A stretch of 39,740 bases of DNA from an uncultured Pelagibacteraceae bacterium (GTDB lineage Bacteria; Pseudomonadota; Alphaproteobacteria; Pelagibacterales; Pelagibacteraceae). The position numbers were made by a program, and so were the translations under genes. Shown one piece after another: positions 32,106 through 39,740 of the stretch. The notes under the pieces were generated by a model that worked only from the letters and a program-made list of their open reading frames with translations, did not search any database and was not told the DNA's origin. The stretch is taken from positions 1 to 39,740 of the forward strand of contig CACBYP010000010.1 of assembly GCA_902543485.1 (NCBI GenBank), read 5' to 3'. Positions within the stretch are counted from its first letter, which is position 1. Each line of letters begins with the position of its first letter.

Positions 32106-33950
32106 TTAGACACCTTGTCTTTGCTTTGATTTTCCTTCTTTATGAAGTTTTAATGCCTCTTCATTTTCTTTTGTTGATGGCATTTCTAAAGTAGGACTTT
32201 CCCAGTAAGCAGATCCTTCTAACCACTCATAAGAATGAGTTTTTATTGAAATTAAGTAAGTTACATCAGATTTTTTAGCTCTTTTAAATGCTTCCTCTAG
32301 TTCAGAAATAGATGATACCTCCTCAGATTTTGCACCCATGCTCTCTGCATGTTTAACAAAATTAACAGGGACTAGATTTGGAGCTTTTGAACTATTAAAT
32401 AGACAATTAAATTCTTTTCCGCCTTTAAACAATTGTAGCCTGTTAATAACGGCATGGCCTCCATTATCACATAAAACTATTATTAATTTATTATTTGTTA
32501 TAACTGATGAATAAATATCTGAATTAAAAAGTAAATAAGATCCATCTCCTACAAAAGCAATTACTTCTTTATCTGGGTTTGCCATTTTAACTCCTAATGC
32601 ACCAGAAATTTCATAACTCATACAGCTAAAACCCCATTCGGTTTCATGTGTATTTAATTCTTTTGGCCTCCAAATTTGCACAACTTCTCCAACTAATCCA
32701 CCTGCAGCAGTAACAGCAATGTCCGTTGGATCTGAATTACGATATATTGCTCCTACAGCATGTGCATAACTAGGTAGTTCTTGATTAGTTGGACCGCTTT
32801 CTTTATCTACATAATCATTCCAATTTTTTAATTCATCTCTTGATTTTTTATGCCATTCATCAGGTGCTTTCCAATCTCCCAAGGCATTTGATAGCTCTTG
32901 TAAGCTTACTTTTGCATCACCTATTACTGATTGCGCCAAATGTTTGCTAGCATCAAATCTAGAGACATTAACACTAACAAGTGAAAAGTCTGGGTTCTCA
33001 AAATTTGCCCACGACCCAGTTGTGAAATCAGCTAATTTTGTTCCAACAGCAATAGCTAGGTCAGTTTGTTTTGCTAAATTATTTGCTGCTTTGCCACCAA
33101 GACCACCTATGGGACCTAAGAAATGAGAGTGGTCTCTCTTCATTGTAGAGTAGCCCATAACTGTTTGTGTAACTGGTATATTGTGTTTAATTGCAAAATT
33201 ACTTAGATCTTCCATTGCATCAGAGTAGAAAACCCCTCCACCTGAAATCAATAAAGGATTTTTGGATTTTTTAATTTGCTCAGCTGCTTGTTTTATTTGA
33301 AAATCATCAGGTCTTGGTCGTCTAATGTTGTGAACTCTCTCTTTAAAAAATTCTTCAGGATATTCATATGTTTCACCTTGAACATCTTGTGATAATGATA
33401 AGCAAGCTGGTCCGCAATCTGCTGGATCTAACATTGTTTGGATTGCTTGAGGTAATGTTTGTAAAATTTGTTCTGGTCTTGTAATTCTATCAAAATATTT
33501 TGTTACTGGTTTGAAAGCATCATTCTGAGTAATGCCAGGATTATTAAAATGCTCAACTTGTTGAAGAACTGGGTCAGGCATTCTGTTTGCATATGTGTCT
33601 CCAGGTAAAAATAAAATTGGTAATCTGTTGCTCATAGCAACAGCCGAGGCTGTAACCATATTTGTAGACCCTGGTCCAACTGAACTAGTTGCAACAAAAA
33701 ATTGTTTTCTTCTTTTGGCTCTAGCGTATGCTATTCCAGTCAGTGCCATATTTTGCTCATGATGCCCTCTATAAGTTGGTAATTTATCCTGATTTTCTTG
33801 TAGAGCTTGTCCTAAACAAGCAACATTGCCATGTCCAAAAATACCAAAAGCTCCAGCAAATAACTGCTCTTTTTTACCTTCTATTAAAATTTTTTGAGCA
33901 ATAAGATGTTTTATTATTGCATGTGCACAAGTGAGCTTTATTTTTTTCAT
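32106..33950 (-). CDS. iolD: 3D-(3,5/4)-trihydroxycyclohexane-1,2-dione hydrolase
   Basis: A 614-residue thiamine-diphosphate enzyme that opens the six-membered ring of the inositol breakdown product to 5-deoxyglucuronate. Catalytic E65 lies in RGHHEQNMA, and the ThDP-metal motif begins GDGSYLLFNSDI near residue 468. The three ThDP-enzyme domains (pyrimidine, central, pyrophosphate) are complete, and the N-terminal HGNVACLGQAL and MPDPVLQQVEH segments are characteristic of IolD rather than acetolactate synthase. Length matches IolD (about 610-640). It heads the minus-strand operon that includes a Gfo/Idh enzyme and a sugar ABC transporter. IolE, the preceding enzyme of the pathway, is 3.8 kb away on the same strand; iolB, iolC and iolJ are not in the window. 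Confidence 0.92.
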   Translation of the reverse strand: MKKIKLTCAHAIIKHLIAQKILIEGKKEQLFAGAFGIFGHGNVACLGQALQENQDKLPTYRGHHEQNMALTGIAYARAKRRKQFFVATSSVGPGSTNMVTASAVAMSNRLPILFLPGDTYANRMPDPVLQQVEHFNNPGITQNDAFKPVTKYFDRITRPEQILQTLPQAIQTMLDPADCGPACLSLSQDVQGETYEYPEEFFKERVHNIRRPRPDDFQIKQAAEQIKKSKNPLLISGGGVFYSDAMEDLSNFAIKHNIPVTQTVMGYSTMKRDHSHFLGPIGGLGGKAANNLAKQTDLAIAVGTKLADFTTGSWANFENPDFSLVSVNVSRFDASKHLAQSVIGDAKVSLQELSNALGDWKAPDEWHKKSRDELKNWNDYVDKESGPTNQELPSYAHAVGAIYRNSDPTDIAVTAAGGLVGEVVQIWRPKELNTHETEWGFSCMSYEISGALGVKMANPDKEVIAFVGDGSYLLFNSDIYSSVITNNKLIIVLCDNGGHAVINRLQLFKGGKEFNCLFNSSKAPNLVPVNFVKHAESMGAKSEEVSSISELEEAFKRAKKSDVTYLISIKTHSYEWLEGSAYWESPTLEMPSTKENEEALKLHKEGKSKQRQGV

Positions 33951-34002
33951 TATTCTATATATAAATCTTTAACTTTTAACAATTAAACACAATTTAAAAA
34001 AT

Positions 34003-35445
34003 ATGTATAGCAATTTTGGTCAATTCATTGATGGTCAGTGGCAACAAGCAGAAAAAAAAGAAACTTATAAAGTTATCAATCCAGCAACAGAAGAAGTTTT
34101 AGGAGAAGCATCAAAAGCGTCGTCTGTTGACGTTCAAAAAGCATTAAAATCAGCAGAGAAAGGACTCGAAATTTGGAAAAATACTACTCCATGGCAGAGG
34201 TCTTATGTAATAAGAAAAATTGCAGATTTGATGCGTGAAAGAAAAGATGTATTGGCTAAATGGCTTACGCTTGAAGTTGGAAAACCTCTGAAAGAAGCAA
34301 TTGGAGAAGTTGGCGGTGGAGCAGATATATTTGAATGGAATGCAGAAGAAACTAAGAGAATTTATGGTGAAACATTACAAAGTAGATTTCCAGAAACAAG
34401 AGTTCATGTTTACTATCAGCCAGTAGGTGTTGTAGCAGCACTTGTGCCATGGAATTTTCCCATAGTTTTAGCATCTAGAAAAATTTCAACTGCACTGGCT
34501 GCTGGTTGTTCAGTTATTTGTAAACCAGATGTAATTACACCTGGAGCAGTTATGGAACTTGTAAATATTTGTAAAGATGCTGGAGTTCCTGATGGAGTAG
34601 TAAACTTATTATCTGGAGACCCAGCTGAAATATCAAATGAATTACTTGAGTCAGACATAATAAAAAAAGTTTCTATAACCGGCTCAACACGTGTTGGAAA
34701 ATTAATACTAAAAAAAGCTGCAGATAAAGTTCAAAGAGTTACAATGGAATTAAGTGGTCATTCTCCATTTATAGTTTTTGACGATGTTGACATGAATAAA
34801 GTTGCAGATATGGCAATAACAGCAAAATTTCGTAACAATGGTCAAGTTTGTATATCCCCAAATAGGTTTTACATTCAAGAAACAAGAAAAGAAGAATTTG
34901 TAAATGCTTTTGTAGATAGAGCAAAAAAATTAAAAATTGGAAATGGAATGGATGAAGGCACTGACTTAGGACCTTTAACAACAGCAAAACGTTTGGAAGA
35001 AATTGAAAAATTAGTCGAAACTACAAAGAGTGAAGGCGCAAAAGTTGTTTTTGGCGGGGGTAGACCTTCAGGATTTAATAAAGGTTATTATTTTGAACCA
35101 ACTGTATTTGATGAAGTGCAGGACAATTTTACAATTATGAAAGAAGAACCTTTTGGTCCCTTAGTGCCCGTTTTAACTTTCAAGGATTTTGACGAAGTAG
35201 TAGAGAGAGCAAATAATAATGACCTGGGACTTTGTAGCTATTTATATACAAACTCAATGGACAAAGCTAATAGAGCATCAGAGATGATGGAAACCGGTTG
35301 TGTAGCAGTAAATACAGCTGCAGTTGCAGTTGCTGAAGCTCCATTCGGTGGAATAAAACAAACCGGTTATGGTCGTGAAGGTGGATCTATGGCTATAAAA
35401 GATTACCTTAATATAAAATATACCCATATGGGTCTAAAAACCTGA
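34003..35445 (+). CDS. NAD(P)-dependent aldehyde dehydrogenase (SSADH/AldA-like)
   Basis: A 480-residue aldehyde dehydrogenase. Cofactor motif PWNFP (149-153), catalytic E249 (TMELSG) and nucleophile C283 (NGQVCIS) are all in place, and the ending with FGGIKQTGYGREGG resembles succinate-semialdehyde dehydrogenases. The lysine region reads CKPD where KPSE or KPAE is usual. It lacks the sequence hallmarks of methylmalonate-semialdehyde dehydrogenase IolA, so it is not the inositol-pathway enzyme of that name. It is the first gene of a plus-strand operon and is followed 4 bp later by an HpcH/HpaI aldolase, suggesting oxidation of the aldehyde that the aldolase releases (lactaldehyde, glycolaldehyde or succinate semialdehyde). 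Confidence 0.9.
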   Translation: MYSNFGQFIDGQWQQAEKKETYKVINPATEEVLGEASKASSVDVQKALKSAEKGLEIWKNTTPWQRSYVIRKIADLMRERKDVLAKWLTLEVGKPLKEAIGEVGGGADIFEWNAEETKRIYGETLQSRFPETRVHVYYQPVGVVAALVPWNFPIVLASRKISTALAAGCSVICKPDVITPGAVMELVNICKDAGVPDGVVNLLSGDPAEISNELLESDIIKKVSITGSTRVGKLILKKAADKVQRVTMELSGHSPFIVFDDVDMNKVADMAITAKFRNNGQVCISPNRFYIQETRKEEFVNAFVDRAKKLKIGNGMDEGTDLGPLTTAKRLEEIEKLVETTKSEGAKVVFGGGRPSGFNKGYYFEPTVFDEVQDNFTIMKEEPFGPLVPVLTFKDFDEVVERANNNDLGLCSYLYTNSMDKANRASEMMETGCVAVNTAAVAVAEAPFGGIKQTGYGREGGSMAIKDYLNIKYTHMGLKT

Positions 35446-35449
35446 CTAA

Positions 35450-36241
35450 ATGAGAAAAAATAAAGCCAAAGAAATAATTAAAAATGGCAAAGCTGTAATC
35501 AATGGTTGGTTACAAATTCCAAGTACTGTTTCGGCAGAAACAATGGCTCAACAAGGATGGGACTCATTAACAATTGATATGCAACACGGGCTCGTTGATT
35601 ACACAAATGCAATGCCAATGATGCAAGTGATTTCAGCGACTGAAGTCGTGCCTTTGGCAAGAGTTAACTGGAATGAACCTGGTCAAATTATGAAAATTTT
35701 AGATGCTGGATGTTATGGAATCATTTGCCCAATGGTAAGTAATCGAAAAGAAGCAGAAAGATTTGTTCAAGCATGTAAATATCCACCAGATGGATATAGA
35801 AGTTTCGGTCCAATGAGAGGGCTAATCTATGGAGGGCCTGATTATGGAGATCATGCAAACGATGAAATATTAAAAATGGCTATGATTGAAACTAAAGAAG
35901 CTTTAGAAAATCTTGACGAAATTATGAGTACCCCAGGCCTTGATGGTATCTACATAGGGCCTGCTGATTTAAGTTTGGCTATAGGAGAAAAGCCTGGTTT
36001 TGACAAAGGTGAAGATACTAAAGCTTATTCAGAAATACTTAAAATATTAGAGCATGCAAAAAAAAACAATATATTTGCTGGAATTCATAATGGAAGCACT
36101 GACTATGCAAAAAAAATGATTGAAAAAGGTTTTCAATTTGTAACAGTTGGAGCAGACTCTAGATTTATAAGTTCGGGTGCAAAAAATACAGTTGAAAATT
36201 TAAAAGGCACAGTGAAATCAGAATTATCTAAAGCCTATTAA
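35450..36241 (+). CDS. HpcH/HpaI family class II aldolase (RhmA-like)
   Basis: A 263-residue metal-dependent aldolase. Active-site residues are H46 (DMQHG), R71 (PLARVNW), and the metal ligands E147 (MIETKEA) and D173 (GPADLS), all conserved. The family cleaves 4-hydroxy-2-keto acids to pyruvate plus an aldehyde: 4-hydroxy-2-oxoheptanedioate for HpaI, 2-keto-3-deoxy-L-rhamnonate for RhmA. No aromatic-degradation genes are nearby; an RhmD-like dehydratase is in the window and an aldehyde dehydrogenase is directly upstream, so a 2-keto-3-deoxy sugar acid is the likelier substrate. Length and C-terminal region are normal. Confidence 0.89.
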   Translation: MRKNKAKEIIKNGKAVINGWLQIPSTVSAETMAQQGWDSLTIDMQHGLVDYTNAMPMMQVISATEVVPLARVNWNEPGQIMKILDAGCYGIICPMVSNRKEAERFVQACKYPPDGYRSFGPMRGLIYGGPDYGDHANDEILKMAMIETKEALENLDEIMSTPGLDGIYIGPADLSLAIGEKPGFDKGEDTKAYSEILKILEHAKKNNIFAGIHNGSTDYAKKMIEKGFQFVTVGADSRFISSGAKNTVENLKGTVKSELSKAY

Positions 36242-36265
36242 TAAATAAAGTATAAACTTTTACGA

Positions 36266-37225
36266 ATGAAAAAAATCTTAATAATAGGATCGATACATAA
36301 TCACGGTATTGATTTACTAAAAGTAAATAAAAATTTTGAATTTGAAATTGTAGACAATACAGATACAGAATTTTTGAAAGATAAAATAAAAGACTGTGAT
36401 GCAATAAGCATTAGAACATCTAAATTGTCAAAAGAAATCATAGACTCAGCTAAGAATTTAAAAGTGATATCTAGACATGGTGTAGGCTATGATAATATAG
36501 ATCTTGAAGCAACCAAGCAAAACAATATCACATTAGCAATAACAGCTACAGCAAATGCTCAAGCTGTAGCAGAACATGTTTTATTCATGCTATTCAGCAT
36601 CGCAAAAAGAAATAATATGTACAATGAGACTGTAAAAAATGGAAAGTTCAGCGATAGAACTAAGCTTCCTAAAACAATTGAGTTATGGAATAAAAGTATC
36701 TTAATTGTAGGTTTTGGTCGAATTGGAAAATGCTTACTTAAAAAATGTAAGGGTTTAGAAATGAACATTTTTGTTTATGATCCTTTTGTCAGCGAAGAGG
36801 AAATTAAAAAAGTTGGTGGCACTAAAATTAATGATTTAAATGAGAGTTTAAATAAAATGGATGCAATTTCAATTCATATGCCTTTAAACGAAAATACAAA
36901 ACATTTAATAAATTATGAAATGATAAAAAAAATGAAAAAAAATTGTATTTTAATTAATGCTGCAAGAGGTGGTATTATTAATGAGGAAGATCTTAATAAG
37001 GCATTAAACGAAGAATTAATTTTTGGTGCAGGGCTTGATGTTTTTGAAAAGGAGCCTCCATCTTTAGATAATCCATTGCTAAAAAATGAGAAAACATTTT
37101 TAAGCCCTCATTCAGCAGTATTTACAGAAGAATGTTTGTCTAGAATGGGTATTGAAACAGTCCAAAATATTATTGATTTTTTTGACAATAAATTGGAAAA
37201 GTCAAAAATAGTAAAAATTTCATGA
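36266..37225 (+). CDS. D-isomer specific 2-hydroxyacid dehydrogenase (SerA-like)
   Basis: A 319-residue NAD-dependent dehydrogenase. It has VGVYD-like HGVGYDNID (about 75-83), the cofactor motif VGFGRIGKCL near 150, arginine in NAARGGIINEEDL near 234, GLDVFEKEPP and the catalytic His in LSPHSA. Compared with SerA it lacks the C-terminal ACT regulatory domain, so it is a short form as in glyoxylate/hydroxypyruvate reductases. It lies 24 bp after the aldolase gene, and its last 4 bp (ATGA) overlap the following small gene. In this operon it may reduce or oxidise the 2-keto or 2-hydroxy acid formed by the aldolase and aldehyde dehydrogenase. Confidence 0.88.
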   Translation: MKKILIIGSIHNHGIDLLKVNKNFEFEIVDNTDTEFLKDKIKDCDAISIRTSKLSKEIIDSAKNLKVISRHGVGYDNIDLEATKQNNITLAITATANAQAVAEHVLFMLFSIAKRNNMYNETVKNGKFSDRTKLPKTIELWNKSILIVGFGRIGKCLLKKCKGLEMNIFVYDPFVSEEEIKKVGGTKINDLNESLNKMDAISIHMPLNENTKHLINYEMIKKMKKNCILINAARGGIINEEDLNKALNEELIFGAGLDVFEKEPPSLDNPLLKNEKTFLSPHSAVFTEECLSRMGIETVQNIIDFFDNKLEKSKIVKIS

Positions 37226-37722
37226 GTTTAAAATTAAAAAATTTTGGATTGTTAGAGTTTCTTATCATTATATCGGCTGTATATGTTGTAGGAATGTTGA
37301 TTTGGACAGCGAGTACAAGACCTGAAGTTGAAGCTCGTGCAAATTTAGTAAAAGAAAATCATAAAAAAGTTGTCGATTTTATTAATGGCGAAATTAATAA
37401 TTGCGGAAATAATGATGAAGGGAAAATAACAGTTTGGGGTGATCCATGTAATGCTGAATGGATAGCTGAAAAAGTTGTTAATCATATAAATGATAATCTT
37501 AAGATTGAAAATCCATTTTCAGATGACAATAAAGTTAAAACAGACCCTGACCCGAGAATAAAAGCAGAAGGAAAAGCTGGTCAGTCAGTAGAAATGGGTG
37601 TTATTTTTCTAATGTCATCAAATTTTCTAGCAGAACCAGGATCAGAATGGATAATTGGTACTTGTTTTAAATCTCCATGTGTTGCTGCTGGTAATAATGA
37701 ATTAACTTCTTTATATAGATAG
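37222..37722 (+). CDS. small single-TM protein of unknown function, pilin-like N-terminus
   Basis: A 166-residue protein I do not recognise. Residues 10-31 form one strongly hydrophobic segment preceded by a short basic head (MSLKLKNFG) and the sequence GLLEFLIIISAV, which resembles type IV pilin or pseudopilin N-termini, although the Glu is at +3 after the Gly instead of +5. A hydrophilic domain follows, with four cysteines (C61, C76, C148, C153) that could form two disulfides if exported. A second weak hydrophobic patch is at 125-136. Its ATG overlaps the stop of the dehydrogenase gene (ATGA), so it is cotranslated with sugar-acid genes. It ends against convergent iolE. Function unknown. 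Confidence 0.7.
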   Translation: MSLKLKNFGLLEFLIIISAVYVVGMLIWTASTRPEVEARANLVKENHKKVVDFINGEINNCGNNDEGKITVWGDPCNAEWIAEKVVNHINDNLKIENPFSDDNKVKTDPDPRIKAEGKAGQSVEMGVIFLMSSNFLAEPGSEWIIGTCFKSPCVAAGNNELTSLYR

Positions 37723-38625
37723 CTAATTATTTTCAATTTCTAAATTTGTACTTCTTAAAGTTTCAATTAGATATTTGTATCCAATTTTAGCATATTCAAA
37801 AGGATTTGCTTTAGCGGGATCTTGCTCCGCTTCTACAACTAACCATCCAGAATAATTTTGTTCTTTTAACAAGTCAAAAAAAGGCTTGTAATCAATGCAA
37901 CCATCTCCTGGAACAGTGAAGGCTCCTTCCAAAAAAGCCTGCCTAAAACTATAATCGTGATTTAACGAATTATCTAAAACATTTTTTCTCATATCTTTGC
38001 AATGTATATGAATTATTCTTTCTTTAAATTCTTTATAAATTTTCAAACTATCGCCTTTTGCAAATAGCATGTGTCCAGTATCTAAAGTTAGTTTGACACT
38101 ACCATCTGTGTTTTCTAATAATCTTCTTGTATCTTCTTCACTTTCAATGCAAGTTCCCATATGATGATGGTAAGCAAGAGGCATGTCTTGATCCTCTAGA
38201 TATTTTCCCATTTCTGAAATTTTTTTATAATATTTTTTAGACTCATCTAAATCCATTCTAGGTCTTTTAGACAAATTTATATTTGGATCACCTTGAATAG
38301 AACCATAAACTTCGGCAAAAACCATACAGGGTGCTTTACAATCTTGAAATAGTTTCAATTGGTTTTGAATTTTTGATTTTTCCTCCTCAAAAGTATTTTT
38401 TCTTAAATTTGCTCCATACCAACCTGAACATAATTTTAAATTATATTTATTTAATATAGGAATTAATTCTTTTGATGTTTTTGGAAATTTTCCCCCAGAT
38501 TCTATTCCTTGAAATCCTGCTTCACTAGCTTCGGAAAGACATTGTTCAAGCGAGGTATCACCACCAAGCTCAGGCATATCATCATTGCTCCAAGCTATTG
38601 GGGCTATACCTAATTTTACTGACAT
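37723..38625 (-). CDS. iolE: inosose dehydratase-like TIM-barrel protein
   Basis: A 300-residue AP-endonuclease-2/xylose-isomerase-like TIM barrel. The opening KLGIAPIAWSNDDMPELGGDT is characteristic of IolE, which dehydrates 2-keto-myo-inositol (scyllo-inosose) to the trihydroxycyclohexanedione used by IolD. Metal-binding residues include Glu in VFAEVYG, Asp/His in TLDTGHMLF, His in IIHIHCKD and Glu in LVVEAEQDP. Length is normal. It diverges from a Gfo/Idh/MocA gene across only 26 bp and lies downstream of nothing else on its strand here, so its promoter must lie in or very near the divergent gene's start. IolD is on the same strand 3.8 kb downstream, in a separate transcript because plus-strand genes intervene. 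Confidence 0.9.
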   Translation of the reverse strand: MSVKLGIAPIAWSNDDMPELGGDTSLEQCLSEASEAGFQGIESGGKFPKTSKELIPILNKYNLKLCSGWYGANLRKNTFEEEKSKIQNQLKLFQDCKAPCMVFAEVYGSIQGDPNINLSKRPRMDLDESKKYYKKISEMGKYLEDQDMPLAYHHHMGTCIESEEDTRRLLENTDGSVKLTLDTGHMLFAKGDSLKIYKEFKERIIHIHCKDMRKNVLDNSLNHDYSFRQAFLEGAFTVPGDGCIDYKPFFDLLKEQNYSGWLVVEAEQDPAKANPFEYAKIGYKYLIETLRSTNLEIENN

Positions 38626-38651
38626 AAATAATAGTTTTGTTATGATATTAG

Positions 38652-39740
38652 ATGCTTCAAAAAATTAAACCTAAAAAATTTAAACTTGGAATTGTTGGAG
38701 GAGGACCTGGATCTTGGATCGGGCATGTTCATAGGATTTCATCGAGATATGATGACAAATACGAAATCGTTGCAGGGGTATTTTCTAGAAGTGTTGATAA
38801 ATCTAGGAAATTTGGACAAAGTATAGGTTTAGATAAATCTAGATGTTATTCAAATTACAAGGAGATGTCTGAAAAAGAAGCAAAAAGAAAAGATGGTATT
38901 AATGTTGTAGCAATAATGACTCCACCATCAAGTCATCAAATTATTGCAGAGAATTTTATAAAAAAAAATATACATGTAATTTCAGACAAACCATTTGCTG
39001 GAAATCTTGAGCAGGGAAAAAAACTATATAAAGCGATTAAAAATAACAAAAAAATTAAATATGCACTGACTCACAACTATTCATCTTACCCAATGGTAAG
39101 AGAAGCAAAAAACTTAGTGGAAAAAGGAAAAATTGGAAAAGTTGAATATATCAATGTTGAATATATTCAGGATTGGACAGATGGTAATAAAATTTCAAAA
39201 ACAAATTCAAAAAAGGTTTTTAAATGGAAAGTTGATAAAAAAATTGTCGGTGTATCAGCAGTTCTTAATGAAATAGGATCACACGCATATCATCTAGCAA
39301 TTTACATTACAGGCCTTAAAGGAGAAAAACTGATAGCCGATGTAAGTAAATATTCGAAGGAAGTTAATATGGATAATAACGCACAAGTTTTTGTTAATTT
39401 TAACAATGGTGCTAAAGGAATTGTATGGACATGTGTAACAGCTAAAGGTGGTGTTTATGGTTTAAGAATTAGAGTATATGGGTCTAAAGGAAGTTTAGAA
39501 TGGGTTCAAAATGATCCAAATTATCTAAAATTTAATCCAAGCAAAGGAGCAGTAAAGTTTTTAGAAAGAGGTTATACAAAGGCAAATTTTTCAAAAAAAT
39601 TTTCTAGAGTAAAATTTGGTCACCCTGAAGGATATTTAGATGCTTTTGCAAATATATATAAGGAATTTGCTGAATATTTAAAAACAAATACAAAAAAAAG
39701 ATTTTATTTTCCTAACGAAGAAGAGGGTTTGGAGACTGCT
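38652..39740 (+). CDS. Gfo/Idh/MocA family oxidoreductase, 5' part (runs off the window)
   Basis: An open frame of 363 codons from ATG 38652 to the last base, with no stop. An in-frame TGA at 38643 fixes this ATG as the first possible start. The N-terminal Rossmann motif is GIVGGGPGSWIGHVHR, SDKPFAGN carries the catalytic Lys-Pro, and LNEIGSHAYHLAIYITG holds the substrate-binding His motif. This family includes inositol and sugar dehydrogenases; beside iolE, an IolG or IolW/IolX-like role is plausible. It diverges from iolE by 26 bp. The C-terminus is missing, but the expected total for the family is about 340-390 residues, so nearly all of the gene is here. Confidence 0.88.
   Translation, partial: MLQKIKPKKFKLGIVGGGPGSWIGHVHRISSRYDDKYEIVAGVFSRSVDKSRKFGQSIGLDKSRCYSNYKEMSEKEAKRKDGINVVAIMTPPSSHQIIAENFIKKNIHVISDKPFAGNLEQGKKLYKAIKNNKKIKYALTHNYSSYPMVREAKNLVEKGKIGKVEYINVEYIQDWTDGNKISKTNSKKVFKWKVDKKIVGVSAVLNEIGSHAYHLAIYITGLKGEKLIADVSKYSKEVNMDNNAQVFVNFNNGAKGIVWTCVTAKGGVYGLRIRVYGSKGSLEWVQNDPNYLKFNPSKGAVKFLERGYTKANFSKKFSRVKFGHPEGYLDAFANIYKEFAEYLKTNTKKRFYFPNEEEGLETA

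Noticed and set aside
34003..35445. Calling the aldehyde dehydrogenase IolA because iol genes are near
   Set aside because: The active-site region and the GYGREGG-type ending follow the succinate-semialdehyde class, and the operon partner is an aldolase, not iol genes.
1..39740. CRISPR, tRNA, rRNA, transposon, toxin-antitoxin or defence system
   Set aside because: No direct-repeat array, cloverleaf-like spacer, transposase or nuclease motif was found, and the gaps are too short to hide one; the contents are metabolic and transport genes.

Overview
The window is AT-rich (roughly 30% G+C by eye) and gene-dense. Almost every base is coding, most gene junctions are 0-25 bp or overlap, and the longest gap without a gene is 107 bp (28029-28135). 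No rRNA, tRNA, CRISPR array, insertion sequence or phage gene is visible. Compact low-GC architecture, the dominance of high-affinity uptake systems (TRAP, peptide ABC, tripartite tricarboxylate and sugar ABC) and the protein styles suggest a streamlined marine alphaproteobacterium, most likely SAR11 (Pelagibacterales). This assignment is inference from style, without a marker gene.

Layout. (1) 1-3056, plus: the 3' end of a TRAP large permease, an isocitrate lyase/PEP mutase family lyase, a DUF2798 membrane protein and a 3-hydroxyisobutyrate dehydrogenase. (2) 9218-3057, minus: a peptide-type ABC operon (binding protein, two permeases, fused ATPase) ending in an AhpD-like protein and a DUF924 protein. 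(3) 10805-9280, minus: a HisN-like phosphatase and a class I glutamine amidotransferase; 10893-11996, plus: a gamma-butyrobetaine-hydroxylase-like dioxygenase. (4) 23402-11986, minus: tctCBA, SDR, aldo/keto reductase, ROK fructokinase, GarR-like reductase, FAH-family hydrolase, PEP carboxylase, CcdA and an azoreductase-like flavoprotein, all closely spaced. (5) 23472-25640, plus: a PdxA2-like dehydrogenase and a rhamnonate-dehydratase-like enolase-superfamily enzyme with zero spacing. (6) 33950-25641, minus: IolD, a Gfo/Idh/MocA oxidoreductase, a 2-hydroxyacid dehydrogenase, an FrcACB-type sugar ABC transporter, a FucU-type mutarotase and a ribokinase. (7) 34003-37722, plus: aldehyde dehydrogenase, HpcH/HpaI aldolase, 2-hydroxyacid dehydrogenase and a small single-TM protein of unknown function. 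(8) IolE on minus, diverging from a partial Gfo/Idh/MocA gene that leaves the window.

How it may work together. From about 16 kb to the end the window reads as a carbohydrate and sugar-acid catabolic island. TctCBA would import an organic or sugar acid and FrcACB a sugar or cyclitol. Dehydrogenases, an acid-sugar dehydratase, an aldolase and a FAH-type hydrolase could convert deoxy-sugar acids to pyruvate plus lactate-level products, while IolE, IolD and the Gfo/Idh enzymes are parts of inositol degradation. These pathway links are inferences; only the enzyme families are seen.

The most unusual structural signal is that the only three strong perfect hairpins found all lie just downstream of a solute-binding-protein gene and before further genes of the same operon (7617-7646, 22356-22390, 27043-27076). 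One of them, with a full eight-U tract, sits inside the first 18 codons of tctB. This looks like attenuation or mRNA-end definition used to overproduce binding proteins relative to the genes behind them.
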